From positions 13,862-77,861 of the forward strand of contig JACKHP010000020.1 in the NCBI GenBank assembly GCA_020638905.1: a stretch of 64,000 nt of DNA, written 5' to 3'. This DNA comes from Planctomycetota bacterium. GTDB taxonomy: Bacteria > Planctomycetota > B15-G4. Below the pieces are notes generated by a model that saw only the letters and a program-made list of their open reading frames with translations, did no database searches and had not been told where the DNA came from. Position numbers and translations under genes: made by a program. Positions 17,343 to 25,005 of this stretch are shown piece after piece (position 1 is the first letter of the stretch; the number at the start of each line of letters is the position of its first letter).

Positions 17343-18019
17343 CACGTCCTCTCGTGGTGAGTCGTCCCGGGCGGCGGGACGTGCTCATCGTAACGACTCT
17401 CGGTCCCGGCGCGCAGACGCGCGAAGTTCGAGCGGTGACGCACCGTGATCACCGCGGCCAGCAACGCCAGCACGAGCGTTCCGTCGCGCAGGTGCAGCCG
17501 CTCGGGCGAGGTCTCTCGCAGCACGAGCTGTGTGACCGGGACGGCCCAGGCGAGGCACACGCTGGCGAGCGAGACGACGCGCAGTCCCTTCTTGACCACG
17601 AGGTGCACCACGATGCCCGCCAGGCCCAGCAGCGGGTCGAGGCCGATCACGGCGCCCAGGTAGGTCGCCACGCCCTTGCCGCCGCGGAAGCGCTCGGTCA
17701 CGGGCCAGACGTGCCCGAGCACCGCGGCCGCAGCGACGAGCGAACGCCCCTCGGCGTCGACGACCCAGGACGGGGCGCCGGAGAGCCCGAGGTCGGCCGC
17801 GGGCGCGCTGAGCAGCAGGGCCGGGACGAGCCCCTTGGCGACGTCGAGCAGCAGCACGAGCGCGCCCCAGCCACGTCCCAGCACCCGTCCCACGTTGGTC
17901 GCGCCCGGATTGCCGCTGCCGAGGCTGCGGATGTCGACCCGGTGCGCGCGCGCCACGATCAGGGCAAACGACACGCAGCCGGCCGCGTAGGCGACGAGGA
18001 TGGAGAGCCAGGCGTTCAT
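17342..18019 (-). CDS. plsY: acyl-phosphate:glycerol-3-phosphate acyltransferase PlsY
   Basis: 225 aa, an integral membrane acyltransferase making lysophosphatidic acid. Motifs: SLGSGNPGATNVGRVLG (motif 1), RGWGALVLLLDVAKGLVPALL, HVWPVTERFRGGKGVATYLG (motif 2) and ALLAAVITVRHRSNFARL near the end (motif 3). About five transmembrane helices are visible. The start MNAWLSILVAYAAGC at 18019 is chosen over an upstream extension because it begins the first membrane helix and lies just downstream of a TGCTAGGAT promoter element. A C-terminal polar tail of about 30 residues is longer than in many PlsY proteins. Confidence 0.94.
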   Translation of the reverse strand: MNAWLSILVAYAAGCVSFALIVARAHRVDIRSLGSGNPGATNVGRVLGRGWGALVLLLDVAKGLVPALLLSAPAADLGLSGAPSWVVDAEGRSLVAAAAVLGHVWPVTERFRGGKGVATYLGAVIGLDPLLGLAGIVVHLVVKKGLRVVSLASVCLAWAVPVTQLVLRETSPERLHLRDGTLVLALLAAVITVRHRSNFARLRAGTESRYDEHVPPPGTTHHERT

Positions 18020-18032
18020 GTCAGGGCGCGCC

Positions 18033-18041
18033 ATCCTAGCA
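18033..18041 (-). promoter_or_regulatory. extended -10 element of plsY-gpsA
   Basis: On the minus strand, TGCTAGGAT: TAGGAT at 18033-18038 with TGC immediately upstream (18039-18041). It is 13 nt before the plsY start codon, implying a very short leader. One of several TGCTAnnnT elements in the window. Confidence 0.45.
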
Positions 18042-18159
18042 ATCGGCACGCCACGCCCGTCCGGCCCGACCTGGGAGGTCGCGCCGCGTTTCACTATCAT
18101 GACCGGCCCCGCTGGGGGTCGATGATCCGACCCCACCCCTCCCCGACGGACAGCCCGCC

Positions 18160-18915
18160 ATGCGCCTGGACGGCCCGGCTCTCGCCCTGCTCCTGCTCGC
18201 GTTGCCGCTGCTCGGCCAGCAGGCCCCGCCCGCGAGCGGGCCCCCGACCCTGCGCGACGCCGACTTCGAGCTGACCTTCACGCCGCCCGCGGGCATGCTT
18301 CCGGTCGCGCACGACGAGGCAGCCCAGGTCTTCGGCAGCACGCCCGAGCAGTTCAACGTGACGCGTCCCGACCCGATGCCCGAGAACGCGATCTTCCGGC
18401 ACGCGTACCTGTGGTCCGACCTGACCGGTCGCGACCGCTCGGCGCGCCTGCTGGTCGAGGAGAATCCCCGCGGCCTGCCGTTCACCAAGGCCGAGATCTT
18501 CAAGCAGTTCGTCGAGACCCAGGTGGGCCTGAAGGTCGACAGCCAGGAGGGCCTGAGCGTCGGCCAGGGCTATCTCGTGGGCATGCTCGCCGAGGGCACC
18601 CGCGAGCGCAGCGACGGCACGGTCATGCGCGCGATGGTGGCCTACTTCCCCAGCCCGCCGAACACGTACGCGCAGGTCTACTTCCAGGCGCTGGCCACCG
18701 ACTGGGACGTGATGCGACCCGACTTCCTCGAGTCGCTCAAGACGCTCGAGATGCCGCAGGAGCTGTCGCGCACGCGGCCGGCGGCGCCGAAGGGCGAGTC
18801 CGACCTGCCCACCGACTACGAGGAGCCCTGGGACACGCTGCAGGTGACCGGCAGCCTGGCCCTCGCGGCTGTCCTGCTGCTCGGCCTGTTCCTCGGCGGC
18901 CGCGGCGGAGCATGA
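18160..18915 (+). CDS. secreted/membrane-anchored protein of unknown function
   Basis: 251 aa. A signal peptide (LALLLLALPLLGQQ) precedes a globular domain of about 190 residues, and a second hydrophobic helix near the C-terminus (ALAAVLLLGLFLGG) would anchor it, leaving the domain outside the cytoplasm. No family recognised; the domain contains AEIFKQFVETQVGLKVD and AYFPSPPNTYAQVYFQALATDWD, which suggests an alpha/beta ligand-binding shape only in a general way. It overlaps the next gene by ATGA, so it should work with or beside the sulfatase-fold lipoprotein. A TATCAT -10-like hexamer lies at 18096-18101. Confidence 0.65.
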   Translation: MRLDGPALALLLLALPLLGQQAPPASGPPTLRDADFELTFTPPAGMLPVAHDEAAQVFGSTPEQFNVTRPDPMPENAIFRHAYLWSDLTGRDRSARLLVEENPRGLPFTKAEIFKQFVETQVGLKVDSQEGLSVGQGYLVGMLAEGTRERSDGTVMRAMVAYFPSPPNTYAQVYFQALATDWDVMRPDFLESLKTLEMPQELSRTRPAAPKGESDLPTDYEEPWDTLQVTGSLALAAVLLLGLFLGGRGGA

Positions 18916-20513
18916 GGGCCGGCGTCCTCGCGGCGCTGCTGCTGCTCGCGGCCTGCGGACCGGGCGATGCCCCGGCCGACGGTCCCGACGCGGGAGCGCC
19001 GTCCGCGGCGACGGACGTCGAGCGCGCGTCCGATCGCTGGCCGGACGGTCTCGAGTTCTCGGGCGCGAACCTCGTGCTGATCTCGATCGACACCCTGCGC
19101 GCCGACCGCCTGGGCGCCTACGGATACGACCGCGGCACGACGCCGAACCTCGACGCCTTCGCGTCCGAGGCGGTGCTGTTCGAGGACGTCTACAGCAACT
19201 CGTGCAAGACCGCGTCGTCGCACATGAGCATGCTGACGTCGCAGCTCCCCACGGTGCACAAGGTGCGCAACCAGTCGGCACGGCTCGGCCTCGAGAGCCC
19301 CGTGCTGGCCGACAACCGGCTGTCCATCGCGCAGGTGCTGACGCGCAACGGCTACTGGAACGCGGCCTTCTGCGGCGGCGCGAACCTGAACCCGGCGATG
19401 GGCTTCGCCAAGGGCTTCCAGCGGCGCTTCGAGTCCGCCCCGGTCGACATCTCCGACATGGCGCAACGCGCGCGGCAGCGCCTGGCCGAGATCCGCGGGT
19501 CGGGCAGCCCGGGCTTCCTGTTCCTGCACACCTACCAGGTGCACGGGCCGTACCTGCCTCCGCGCCCCTTCCTCGAGCGCTTCGTGCGTGGCACGAACCC
19601 CACGCTCACGCCGCGCGTCGAGGCGCTCATCGACCTCCCGTTCCGCAAGCAGTGGAGCGCGATGAACCCCAGGGACGACCAACCCGGCGCGGTCGCCTTC
19701 TGGGACGGCAAGGAGTCGTTCGGTCCGGCCGAGGCCGCGTACCTGTCGGACCTGTACGACGGCGAGATCGCCTACGCCGACGACGTGCTCGGCAAGCTGT
19801 TCGAGCACATGCGGCGCGAGGGCTTCTTCGAGGACACCATCGTCGTGCTGCTCGCCGACCACGGCGAGGAGTTCTTCGAGCACGGCGACTTCGAACACGA
19901 CCAGCTCTACCGCGAACACCTGCACGTCCCGCTGCTGGTGCGCCTGCCGGGCGGGCGCCTGGGCGGCACCCGCGTGAGCGGACAGGCCGCGTTGATCGAC
20001 GTGATGCCCACGCTGCTCGAGCTGCTGGCAGTCGGCGGACCGGAGACCTTCGACGCGGCCCCGATGCAGGGCGAGTCGCTGGTCCCTGCGATGACGTCCC
20101 ATCGCACGCGCAACCTGCCGGTGTTCTCCGAGCGCGTGATGTTCCTGCCCGACGGAGAATACGACGCGACCCTGCGCGCGCCCGACAGCGCGGTCACCTT
20201 CCACAGCCGTCCGTCCGGGGGGACGCTGACCGCCTTCGACCTCAGGCAGGACCCCGGTGAGCACGACGACCTCGCCTGCCAGCCCGGGGGCACCTTCTTC
20301 CCCGCGGCACGCGAGCGACTGAAGACCAAGATCGCCGAGGCGATGGCCCGCCGCGACGCGCTCGACAGCATCGACGCGGGCGGCACGACCCAGCTCGACT
20401 CGCTCGAGCAGGTCGAGAACCTGACGGCCCTCGGCTACGTGAGCAAGGACGGAGCCGAGGGAACCGAGCCCCTGGGCGAGGACCTGCTGGCCGGCTGGCC
20501 CGACGACTGCTGA
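18912..20513 (+). CDS. sulfatase-fold lipoprotein with Thr at the formylglycine position
   Basis: 533 aa. Lipobox LLLAACGPG at the N-terminus. Sulfatase-superfamily motifs: LVLISIDTLRADRLGAYGYD (metal-binding Asp pair), TTPNLDAFASEAVLFEDVYS, HTYQVHGPY, LADHGEEFFEHGDFEHD and a C-terminal ENLTALGYVSKD, a common planctomycete ending. The formylglycine position is Thr100 in SNSCKTASSHMSMLTS, with His in place of the conserved Arg; it aligns without gaps to TWTLPST in the protein at 12857. Classical sulfatase activity is therefore unlikely as it stands. ATG overlaps the upstream stop. Convergent with queD. Confidence 0.85.
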   Translation: MRAGVLAALLLLAACGPGDAPADGPDAGAPSAATDVERASDRWPDGLEFSGANLVLISIDTLRADRLGAYGYDRGTTPNLDAFASEAVLFEDVYSNSCKTASSHMSMLTSQLPTVHKVRNQSARLGLESPVLADNRLSIAQVLTRNGYWNAAFCGGANLNPAMGFAKGFQRRFESAPVDISDMAQRARQRLAEIRGSGSPGFLFLHTYQVHGPYLPPRPFLERFVRGTNPTLTPRVEALIDLPFRKQWSAMNPRDDQPGAVAFWDGKESFGPAEAAYLSDLYDGEIAYADDVLGKLFEHMRREGFFEDTIVVLLADHGEEFFEHGDFEHDQLYREHLHVPLLVRLPGGRLGGTRVSGQAALIDVMPTLLELLAVGGPETFDAAPMQGESLVPAMTSHRTRNLPVFSERVMFLPDGEYDATLRAPDSAVTFHSRPSGGTLTAFDLRQDPGEHDDLACQPGGTFFPAARERLKTKIAEAMARRDALDSIDAGGTTQLDSLEQVENLTALGYVSKDGAEGTEPLGEDLLAGWPDDC

Positions 20514-20545
20514 CCGGCCACGGCGCGGCGCGAGCGCCCGGTTCA

Positions 20546-20561
20546 CCCCGAGCGAGCGGGG
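20546..20561. terminator. short hairpin between convergent genes
   Basis: CCCCG, a six-base loop and CGGGG lie in the 88-nt space between the sulfatase-fold gene and the convergent queD-like gene. A second small hairpin (GGCT-CCG-AGCC) follows. Weak evidence for a terminator. Confidence 0.25.
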
Positions 20562-20601
20562 CGCGTGGCTCCGAGCCGACGCAGCCTGCCGGCCCTTTCC
20601 C

Positions 20602-21009
20602 TCAGGCCGCCCCGGGACCGCTGTAGTCGACGAAGTTCTGCGGCGACTCGTAGAGTCGCATGCGGTGCAGGCCCGGGCCGAGATGCGGTCGGAGCTGCTC
20701 CCACATCGCGGCCACCACGTTCTCGGCGGTGGTCACCTTGCCGGCCAGCCAGGGCACGTCGGACTCGAGGTTGCGGTGGTCGATGGCGCGGAACAGCACC
20801 TCGTCGAGCACCTGGGCGATGACGTTCAGATCCATCACCATGCCGGTCACGGGATCGACGTCGCCGCGCACGGTCACGTCGAGCACGTAGTTGTGCCCGT
20901 GCAGGTTGGCGCACGGACCATACAGCCGGCGGTTCTCGTCGTCGGAGAGACGATCGCACCACAACCGGTGCGCCGCCGAGAACTCCAGTCTGCGGCTGAG
21001 TTCGAACAT
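20602..21009 (-). CDS. queD: 6-carboxytetrahydropterin synthase / 6-pyruvoyl-tetrahydropterin synthase homologue
   Basis: 135 aa, one T-fold subunit. Zinc ligands His14 (FSAAHRL), His37 and His39 (NLHGHNY); the catalytic Cys33 is in the GPCANLHGH motif (C-x3-H-x-H) of the QueD/PTPS family; DHRNLESD supplies the catalytic His/Asp region and TAENVVAAMWEQL the following helix, with the Glu in LYESP near the end. In bacteria such proteins usually make the queuosine precursor 6-carboxytetrahydropterin. No other queuosine gene is in the window. A TATCAC element ends 6 nt before the start codon. Confidence 0.88.
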   Translation of the reverse strand: MFELSRRLEFSAAHRLWCDRLSDDENRRLYGPCANLHGHNYVLDVTVRGDVDPVTGMVMDLNVIAQVLDEVLFRAIDHRNLESDVPWLAGKVTTAENVVAAMWEQLRPHLGPGLHRMRLYESPQNFVDYSGPGAA

Positions 21010-21519
21010 GGCGTCGTGATATCGCGTCCCCGGCCGGGCGCGCAAGGGCAAGCCCCGGAGCCCGATCGCAGCTGCCGGGGGTCACCATTCCTTCCGAGGC
21101 CCGATCCGGGGGGTGGCCCTCCCTCGGGGACCCCCTTCCGCGGGTCTGCGGCGACCCGGGACCGCACCTCGCCGCCCCGCCGTGACGCGACGGGATCACC
21201 CTGAAGCCCCGCGCCCTGCTGCGGCAGGCTTTCCGGCATCCTCTCGGCGTTCGCCGAGACCCATCGGACGACCGCGGCGAGCTCTCGGACGGGCTCCGGG
21301 CGGCGTATCGGTCGGTGATCCACGAACCGGGCCTGGCGTCCTGACCGGACTTGCCACGGCAGCCTCCACTGGCCAGGTCCCGAGACCCTTGCTATGATCG
21401 CCCTCTTCCCCCGCGCTCGGAAAACCGTGGTCGGAGGGAGGGGTCGGAGGCCCGCGTGGCCTCCGGCGAACGACGTTGGCGGCGAGCGGGACATCCGGTT
21501 CCGCTCGATCAGGAGACAG
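21010..21519. other. 510-nt intergenic region between divergent queD and the 67-aa gene
   Basis: No reading frame here looks coding. It holds a TATCAC element for queD (21016-21021, minus strand), several GC hairpins including CGGGTC-TGCGGC-GACCCG near 21137-21154, and the forward promoter at 21370-21398. After that promoter the transcript would have a leader of about 115 nt. I compared the hairpin-rich part with bacterial SRP RNA and did not find the domain IV motifs. A structured leader or small RNA is possible but not shown. Confidence 0.4.
21370..21398 (+). promoter_or_regulatory. predicted promoter of the 67-aa gene
   Basis: TGGCCA (21370-21375), a 17-nt spacer and an extended -10 TGCTATGAT (21390-21398), which matches TATAAT in five of six bases. 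One of the best promoter matches in the window. Confidence 0.55.
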
Positions 21520-21723
21520 ATGATGACCACCCTCGAATTGTGCGCGAAGCTCGACAGCCTCGAGCCGGGCGAGATCGCGACCCTGTTCTTCAAGGACGGC
21601 GAGGTCATCCGCGGCGGCATGCTCTACAACTCGATCCAGCAGCGCGGCGTCATCATCGATCCCGACAGCGAGACCCAGCGTCGTTTCGAGGCCAGCGAGG
21701 TCTCCCGCATCTCCCGGCGCTGA
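21520..21723 (+). CDS. small protein of unknown function (67 aa)
   Basis: Starts at ATG 21520 (a second ATG is the next codon) with AGGAGA 4 nt upstream, a good ribosome binding site. The sequence TLELCAKLDSLEPGEIATLF, then FKDGEVIRGGMLYNSIQQRG and VIIDPDSETQRRFEASEVSRI, suggests a small beta-barrel fold of SH3/Sm-like type (repeated short strands with Gly turns), but I do not recognise a family. No signal peptide, so cytoplasmic. The strong promoter, long leader and small basic C-terminus (SRISRR) could suit a regulatory or nucleic-acid-binding role; that is speculation. Confidence 0.65.
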   Translation: MMTTLELCAKLDSLEPGEIATLFFKDGEVIRGGMLYNSIQQRGVIIDPDSETQRRFEASEVSRISRR

Positions 21724-21839
21724 GCGCGCCGACGACCCCGGGCGACATGCTCCGGGCCGAGAAGAACCCCGTCGATCGGACGAAGGGCGCCCGAGGCGTC
21801 CCGAGCCGCGCCTCGATCGGGGGCCGCCGCCCGTCCGGC

Positions 21840-21848
21840 TGCTAGACT
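21840..21848 (+). promoter_or_regulatory. extended -10 element before the second A-type carrier gene
   Basis: TGCTAGACT, with TAGACT at 21843-21848, about 70 nt before the start. Identical to the element in front of the AhpD-like selenoprotein gene at 35948-35956. Confidence 0.45.
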
Positions 21849-21916
21849 GGACGCTGGACGGCGCTCCCCGGCGCGCGACCTCTCTCACCATCCCCAGATC
21901 CCGTAGGACTTCCGCG

Positions 21917-22243
21917 ATGATCACCCTCACCGAGAGCGCGGCCTCCGAGGTCCGCCGCATCATGGACGAGCAGGGCCTGGCACAGGGCACCTACCTGCGC
22001 CTCGGCGTCTCGGGCGGCGGCTGCAGCGGCTTCTCGTACGTCATGACCTTCGACAGCGACGTCAAGGACGGTGACGTCGTGTCCGAGTTCCACGGCCTCA
22101 AGGTGGCCCTCGACGGCGAGGCGCAGCCCTACCTCGACAACACCGTGCTCGACTTCAACGACGACGTGAACAAGCGGGGCTTCGTGTTCAACAACCCCAA
22201 CGCGTCGGGCACCTGCGGCTGCGGCAGCTCGTTCTCGGTCTGA
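21917..22243 (+). CDS. A-type Fe-S carrier (ErpA/IscA family)
   Basis: 108 aa, the core length of ErpA. Conserved cysteines Cys36 (GGGCSGFSY), Cys100 and Cys102 (GTCGCGSSF). Starts directly with ITLTESAASEVRRIM and has no extension, unlike the IscA at 9243. It is monocistronic under its own predicted promoter, so it may be the general carrier that delivers clusters to essential targets, as ErpA does in E. coli; the sequence alone does not separate ErpA, SufA and IscA. Confidence 0.92.
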   Translation: MITLTESAASEVRRIMDEQGLAQGTYLRLGVSGGGCSGFSYVMTFDSDVKDGDVVSEFHGLKVALDGEAQPYLDNTVLDFNDDVNKRGFVFNNPNASGTCGCGSSFSV

Positions 22244-22253
22244 CCCGAAGACC

Positions 22254-22278
22254 GGTCGGCGCGATCTCCGTGCCGACC
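22254..22278. terminator. hairpin after the A-type carrier gene
   Basis: GGTCGGC and GCCGACC pair over an 11-base loop, 10 nt after the stop and before the stop of the convergent STAND gene. No U-tract. Confidence 0.35.
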
Positions 22279-22328
22279 ACGAGCTGCCACGCGGGCGGCG
22301 CGATGTCCACGCGCTCGCCCGACGTCCG

Positions 22329-24746
22329 TCAGGCGCGGCCGCCGCCCGGACGCGACGGGCCGCCGGGACGCCCGCCGCCCGGTCCTCCACGTCCGCCGCC
22401 CGGTCCACCGCGTCCGCCACCGGCTCCGCCCTGACGCGCGCCCGCCGGGCCGCCGGGACGTCCGCCCCCGCCCGGTCGACCCCCGCCTCCGGGACGACCA
22501 CCGCGTCCGCCGCCGCGCGGGCCACCGCGTCCGCCGGGGCCGCCCGGACCACCGGGGCCACGTCGGCGTCCGCCGAGCTTCTCCTGCAGCCGCAGGAGCT
22601 CGGCGTGGCCAGGCGAGAAGCGCAGGCCCTCGTCGACCGCCTCGAGCGCCTCCTTCTTGCGCGTCAGCGCCAGGAGGCAACGCGCGCGGTTCGCCTGCAC
22701 GACGGCGTTGTGCTCGCGCTCGGCCGCGTCGCCGGGCTGGCGCCAGAGCGCCTGGTCGAAGGCCGCCAGGGCCTCGGTCCAGCGCGAGAAACCGGTCTCG
22801 AAACGCCCGCGGTCGAACCAGAAGTGGACGTCGTTGCGCGCCGACTCTTCTCCGGCCTCGAAGAACTTGCCGAGCACGAGCGGAGCCATCGGCTCGCCGC
22901 GACGGGCGCGGATCAGCTCGGACGGCAGGTGGAAGACGGTCGGGTCGTCGACGCTGCCCGTCCCGAGGGTCTTGAGCATGTCGATCATGAGCGCGTCGCG
23001 CGGCCCCTCTTCGGGAGCCAGGACGCGCACGGCCGTCGCGGCCACGAGCGGATGGTGGGTGCGGAACGCACCGGTGCGCGTGGTCGCCAGGGCGCCGCCG
23101 AGCGGAATCATGACCTTCTCGTCGAGCTCGGGCTCGTCGACCTCGACGAGGCGCGAGAGATGGCCACGTCCGAGCGACATGCCGTGCTGATGCACGAGCG
23201 CCACCGCCAGGAACGCGCGCTTGAGCAGCGCCGCGTCCGGGCGCTCCTCGAGCGCCACGACGTCGGCCTGCAGGCGATCGACGAGGGACGACCCCGTGCG
23301 CACCAGCACGAGCCGGTCGAGCAGCGGACCGTCGGCCGACTGCAGCTCGGCGGCGGCCGTGGCCGCATCCTTGCCGGCAGGCAGGCGACCGGCGGCGGAC
23401 AGCGCCTCGGCCAGACGCGCCGACTCGTCGGCCGACGGCGCCGCCAGCGTCACGTCGTGACGCTCGACGTGCGGGCGCACGCGGTGGTCGAGTCCCGAGC
23501 GGTCCCACGCGTCGGCGTCGGCGGCCACGACGAAACGCGCCTTGCCGCCGCCGTGCGCCGCGAGACTGCGCAGCAGCACCGGCAGGTTCGTGAGCTGCTC
23601 ACCTCCGTCGACGACGAACACGGCGCGCGCGTCGTCGGCCTCGGCCGGCACGTAGCCGTCGGGAAGTCCGGTGCCGATCTCGCGCCAGAAGACGCGCAGG
23701 CCCTTGGTCCCGCGGGACGACAGGTCCCAGGCGATGCGCCGCAGCAGCGTCGTCTTGCCCTCGCCGGAGCGCGCCTTGACGAGCGCCATCGGCACCTTGT
23801 TCTCGGGCGCGTCGCCCAGCACGAAGTCGACCACCGCGGCGGCCGCGTCGCGGGACGCGTCACGTCCGGCGGCGATGGGCGTCCACGACGAACTCTCGCC
23901 GAGGCCGAAATCGGCCAGGGCCGTCGCGTCGTTCGGGTCGACGCCGGCGCGCATGGCCTCGTCGAGCTCGCTGAAGCCGGGCGGCGGATTGCCGGTGGCC
24001 GGCTTGGGGACCTCGAGTTCCTCGAGCAGCCCGGCGAGCTGCTCGAGCGCCTTGCTGGCCGAGAGGTCGGCCGGGAACTCGAGCATCGACATGCCGTAGT
24101 GCATGCTCGCGCGCAGCGCCGCGGCCGGGTCGGCCGAGCCTGCCGGGATGAGCACCATGTTCGGCGGGACGTGCCCGTTGAACACGCGCGAGACGTCCTC
24201 GAGCAGCTCGGTGAGGTCGGGGTCGCCCAGCTCGAAGCCGGTGAACAGCACCGTGCGCTTGAAGGTCTCACGCAGGAAGGCCTGGTAGCGGCTGTCGGGC
24301 GTGGTCAGCGCCTTGCGGTCCTTGGTCGTGAGCACGAGTCCCGCGGGACGCTTCACCGAACCGCACAGCCGCACGATGAAGGGGTCCTTGCGGTCGTACG
24401 CGCCCTTGAGTCCCTTGCTGTCGGCGTCGAACACCCGCGGCGGCGCCTCTTCGGCCAGGTCTTTGGGGACGGACGCGTCGAGCGCGTCGCTCACGGCGGT
24501 CGTGATGATTCCCGGCTGCCGCAGGCGGAAGAGCATCGCCAGTCCGCCGTCGGCACCGCTCGCGAATCGCGGATCGTCGGCCAGCGTCTGCCGGTCGCCG
24601 TCACCCAGCGCCTCGCGCAACGCCTTGCGCGACGAGACGTCGGCGGTCCCGTGCTTGGGGCCGACGATGACCGCCAGCTTTCGGGAACGGGTGGCGGCGC
24701 GGAGGTTCTTGAAGACACCTCCGTCGATCCAGCGAGGCTTGCTCAT
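22329..24746 (-). CDS. degenerate SIR2-like domain + STAND-type NTPase + TPR + RGG-like tail
   Basis: 805 aa. Residues 20-240 read as a SIR2_2-like domain (KLAVIVGP, GIITTAVSDALDASV, FIVRLCGSVKR, VLFTGFELGDPDLTELLEDV), but the catalytic TTNYD Asn and the HGS His of that family are replaced (TTAVSD, LCGS), so NADase activity is doubtful. Residues 320-340 hold a P-loop (ARSGEGKTTLLRR), 374-381 a Walker B-like RAVFVVDG, and 640-725 one or two TPR helical pairs. Residues 727-805 are almost only Gly, Arg and Pro. SIR2-STAND fusions are known among antiphage and signalling ATPases; this one stands alone, under a consensus promoter. Function unknown. Confidence 0.75.
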   Translation of the reverse strand: MSKPRWIDGGVFKNLRAATRSRKLAVIVGPKHGTADVSSRKALREALGDGDRQTLADDPRFASGADGGLAMLFRLRQPGIITTAVSDALDASVPKDLAEEAPPRVFDADSKGLKGAYDRKDPFIVRLCGSVKRPAGLVLTTKDRKALTTPDSRYQAFLRETFKRTVLFTGFELGDPDLTELLEDVSRVFNGHVPPNMVLIPAGSADPAAALRASMHYGMSMLEFPADLSASKALEQLAGLLEELEVPKPATGNPPPGFSELDEAMRAGVDPNDATALADFGLGESSSWTPIAAGRDASRDAAAAVVDFVLGDAPENKVPMALVKARSGEGKTTLLRRIAWDLSSRGTKGLRVFWREIGTGLPDGYVPAEADDARAVFVVDGGEQLTNLPVLLRSLAAHGGGKARFVVAADADAWDRSGLDHRVRPHVERHDVTLAAPSADESARLAEALSAAGRLPAGKDAATAAAELQSADGPLLDRLVLVRTGSSLVDRLQADVVALEERPDAALLKRAFLAVALVHQHGMSLGRGHLSRLVEVDEPELDEKVMIPLGGALATTRTGAFRTHHPLVAATAVRVLAPEEGPRDALMIDMLKTLGTGSVDDPTVFHLPSELIRARRGEPMAPLVLGKFFEAGEESARNDVHFWFDRGRFETGFSRWTEALAAFDQALWRQPGDAAEREHNAVVQANRARCLLALTRKKEALEAVDEGLRFSPGHAELLRLQEKLGGRRRGPGGPGGPGGRGGPRGGGRGGRPGGGGRPGGGGRPGGPAGARQGGAGGGRGGPGGGRGGPGGGRPGGPSRPGGGRA
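22332..22568 (-). repeat. Gly/Arg/Pro low-complexity coding segment (RGG-like tail)
   Basis: Encodes the C-terminal 79 residues of the STAND-type protein, built of GGRGGP, GGGRPGG and GGPGG units. On the plus strand this appears as runs of ccgccgggacg-like repeats. Such tails in other proteins bind RNA or promote self-association. The length may vary between strains by slippage. Confidence 0.75.
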
Positions 24747-24831
24747 GACAGGGATCCTGGGGCCGCCGGTCAGGGACGCGGCCTGGTGACACGCTGCCGG
24801 CGGCGACGGCTCGGGGCGCGAGGGGCGGCCC

Positions 24832-24860
24832 AAGCTAAACGTCCGCCATCGGGGTGTCAA
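24832..24860 (-). promoter_or_regulatory. consensus-like promoter of the SIR2-STAND gene
   Basis: On the minus strand TTGACA (24855-24860), a 17-nt spacer (24838-24854) and TAGCTT (24832-24837). This is the only perfect TTGACA -35 with ideal spacing that I found in the window. The leader to the start codon at 24746 is about 80 nt. Confidence 0.6.
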
Positions 24861-25005
24861 ACCGCTCGACGCCGCAATGCGCGACTGCCCCCGTTCGGCC
24901 CACGACCCGGCACGCACTCCGGCGTTCGCCCTCCAGCAGGTGGACTTGCCCGACCGGGAGCCGTATCACGGGCACTCCCTCGACCCAGCCCCCCGGAGTG
25001 AGCCC

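Noticed and set aside
21080..21160. Hairpin-rich DNA considered as SRP (4.5S) RNA
   Set aside because: A CCTTCC/GGAAGG patch recalls the SRP tetraloop, but the flanking CAGG and AGCAG motifs of domain IV are missing on both strands.
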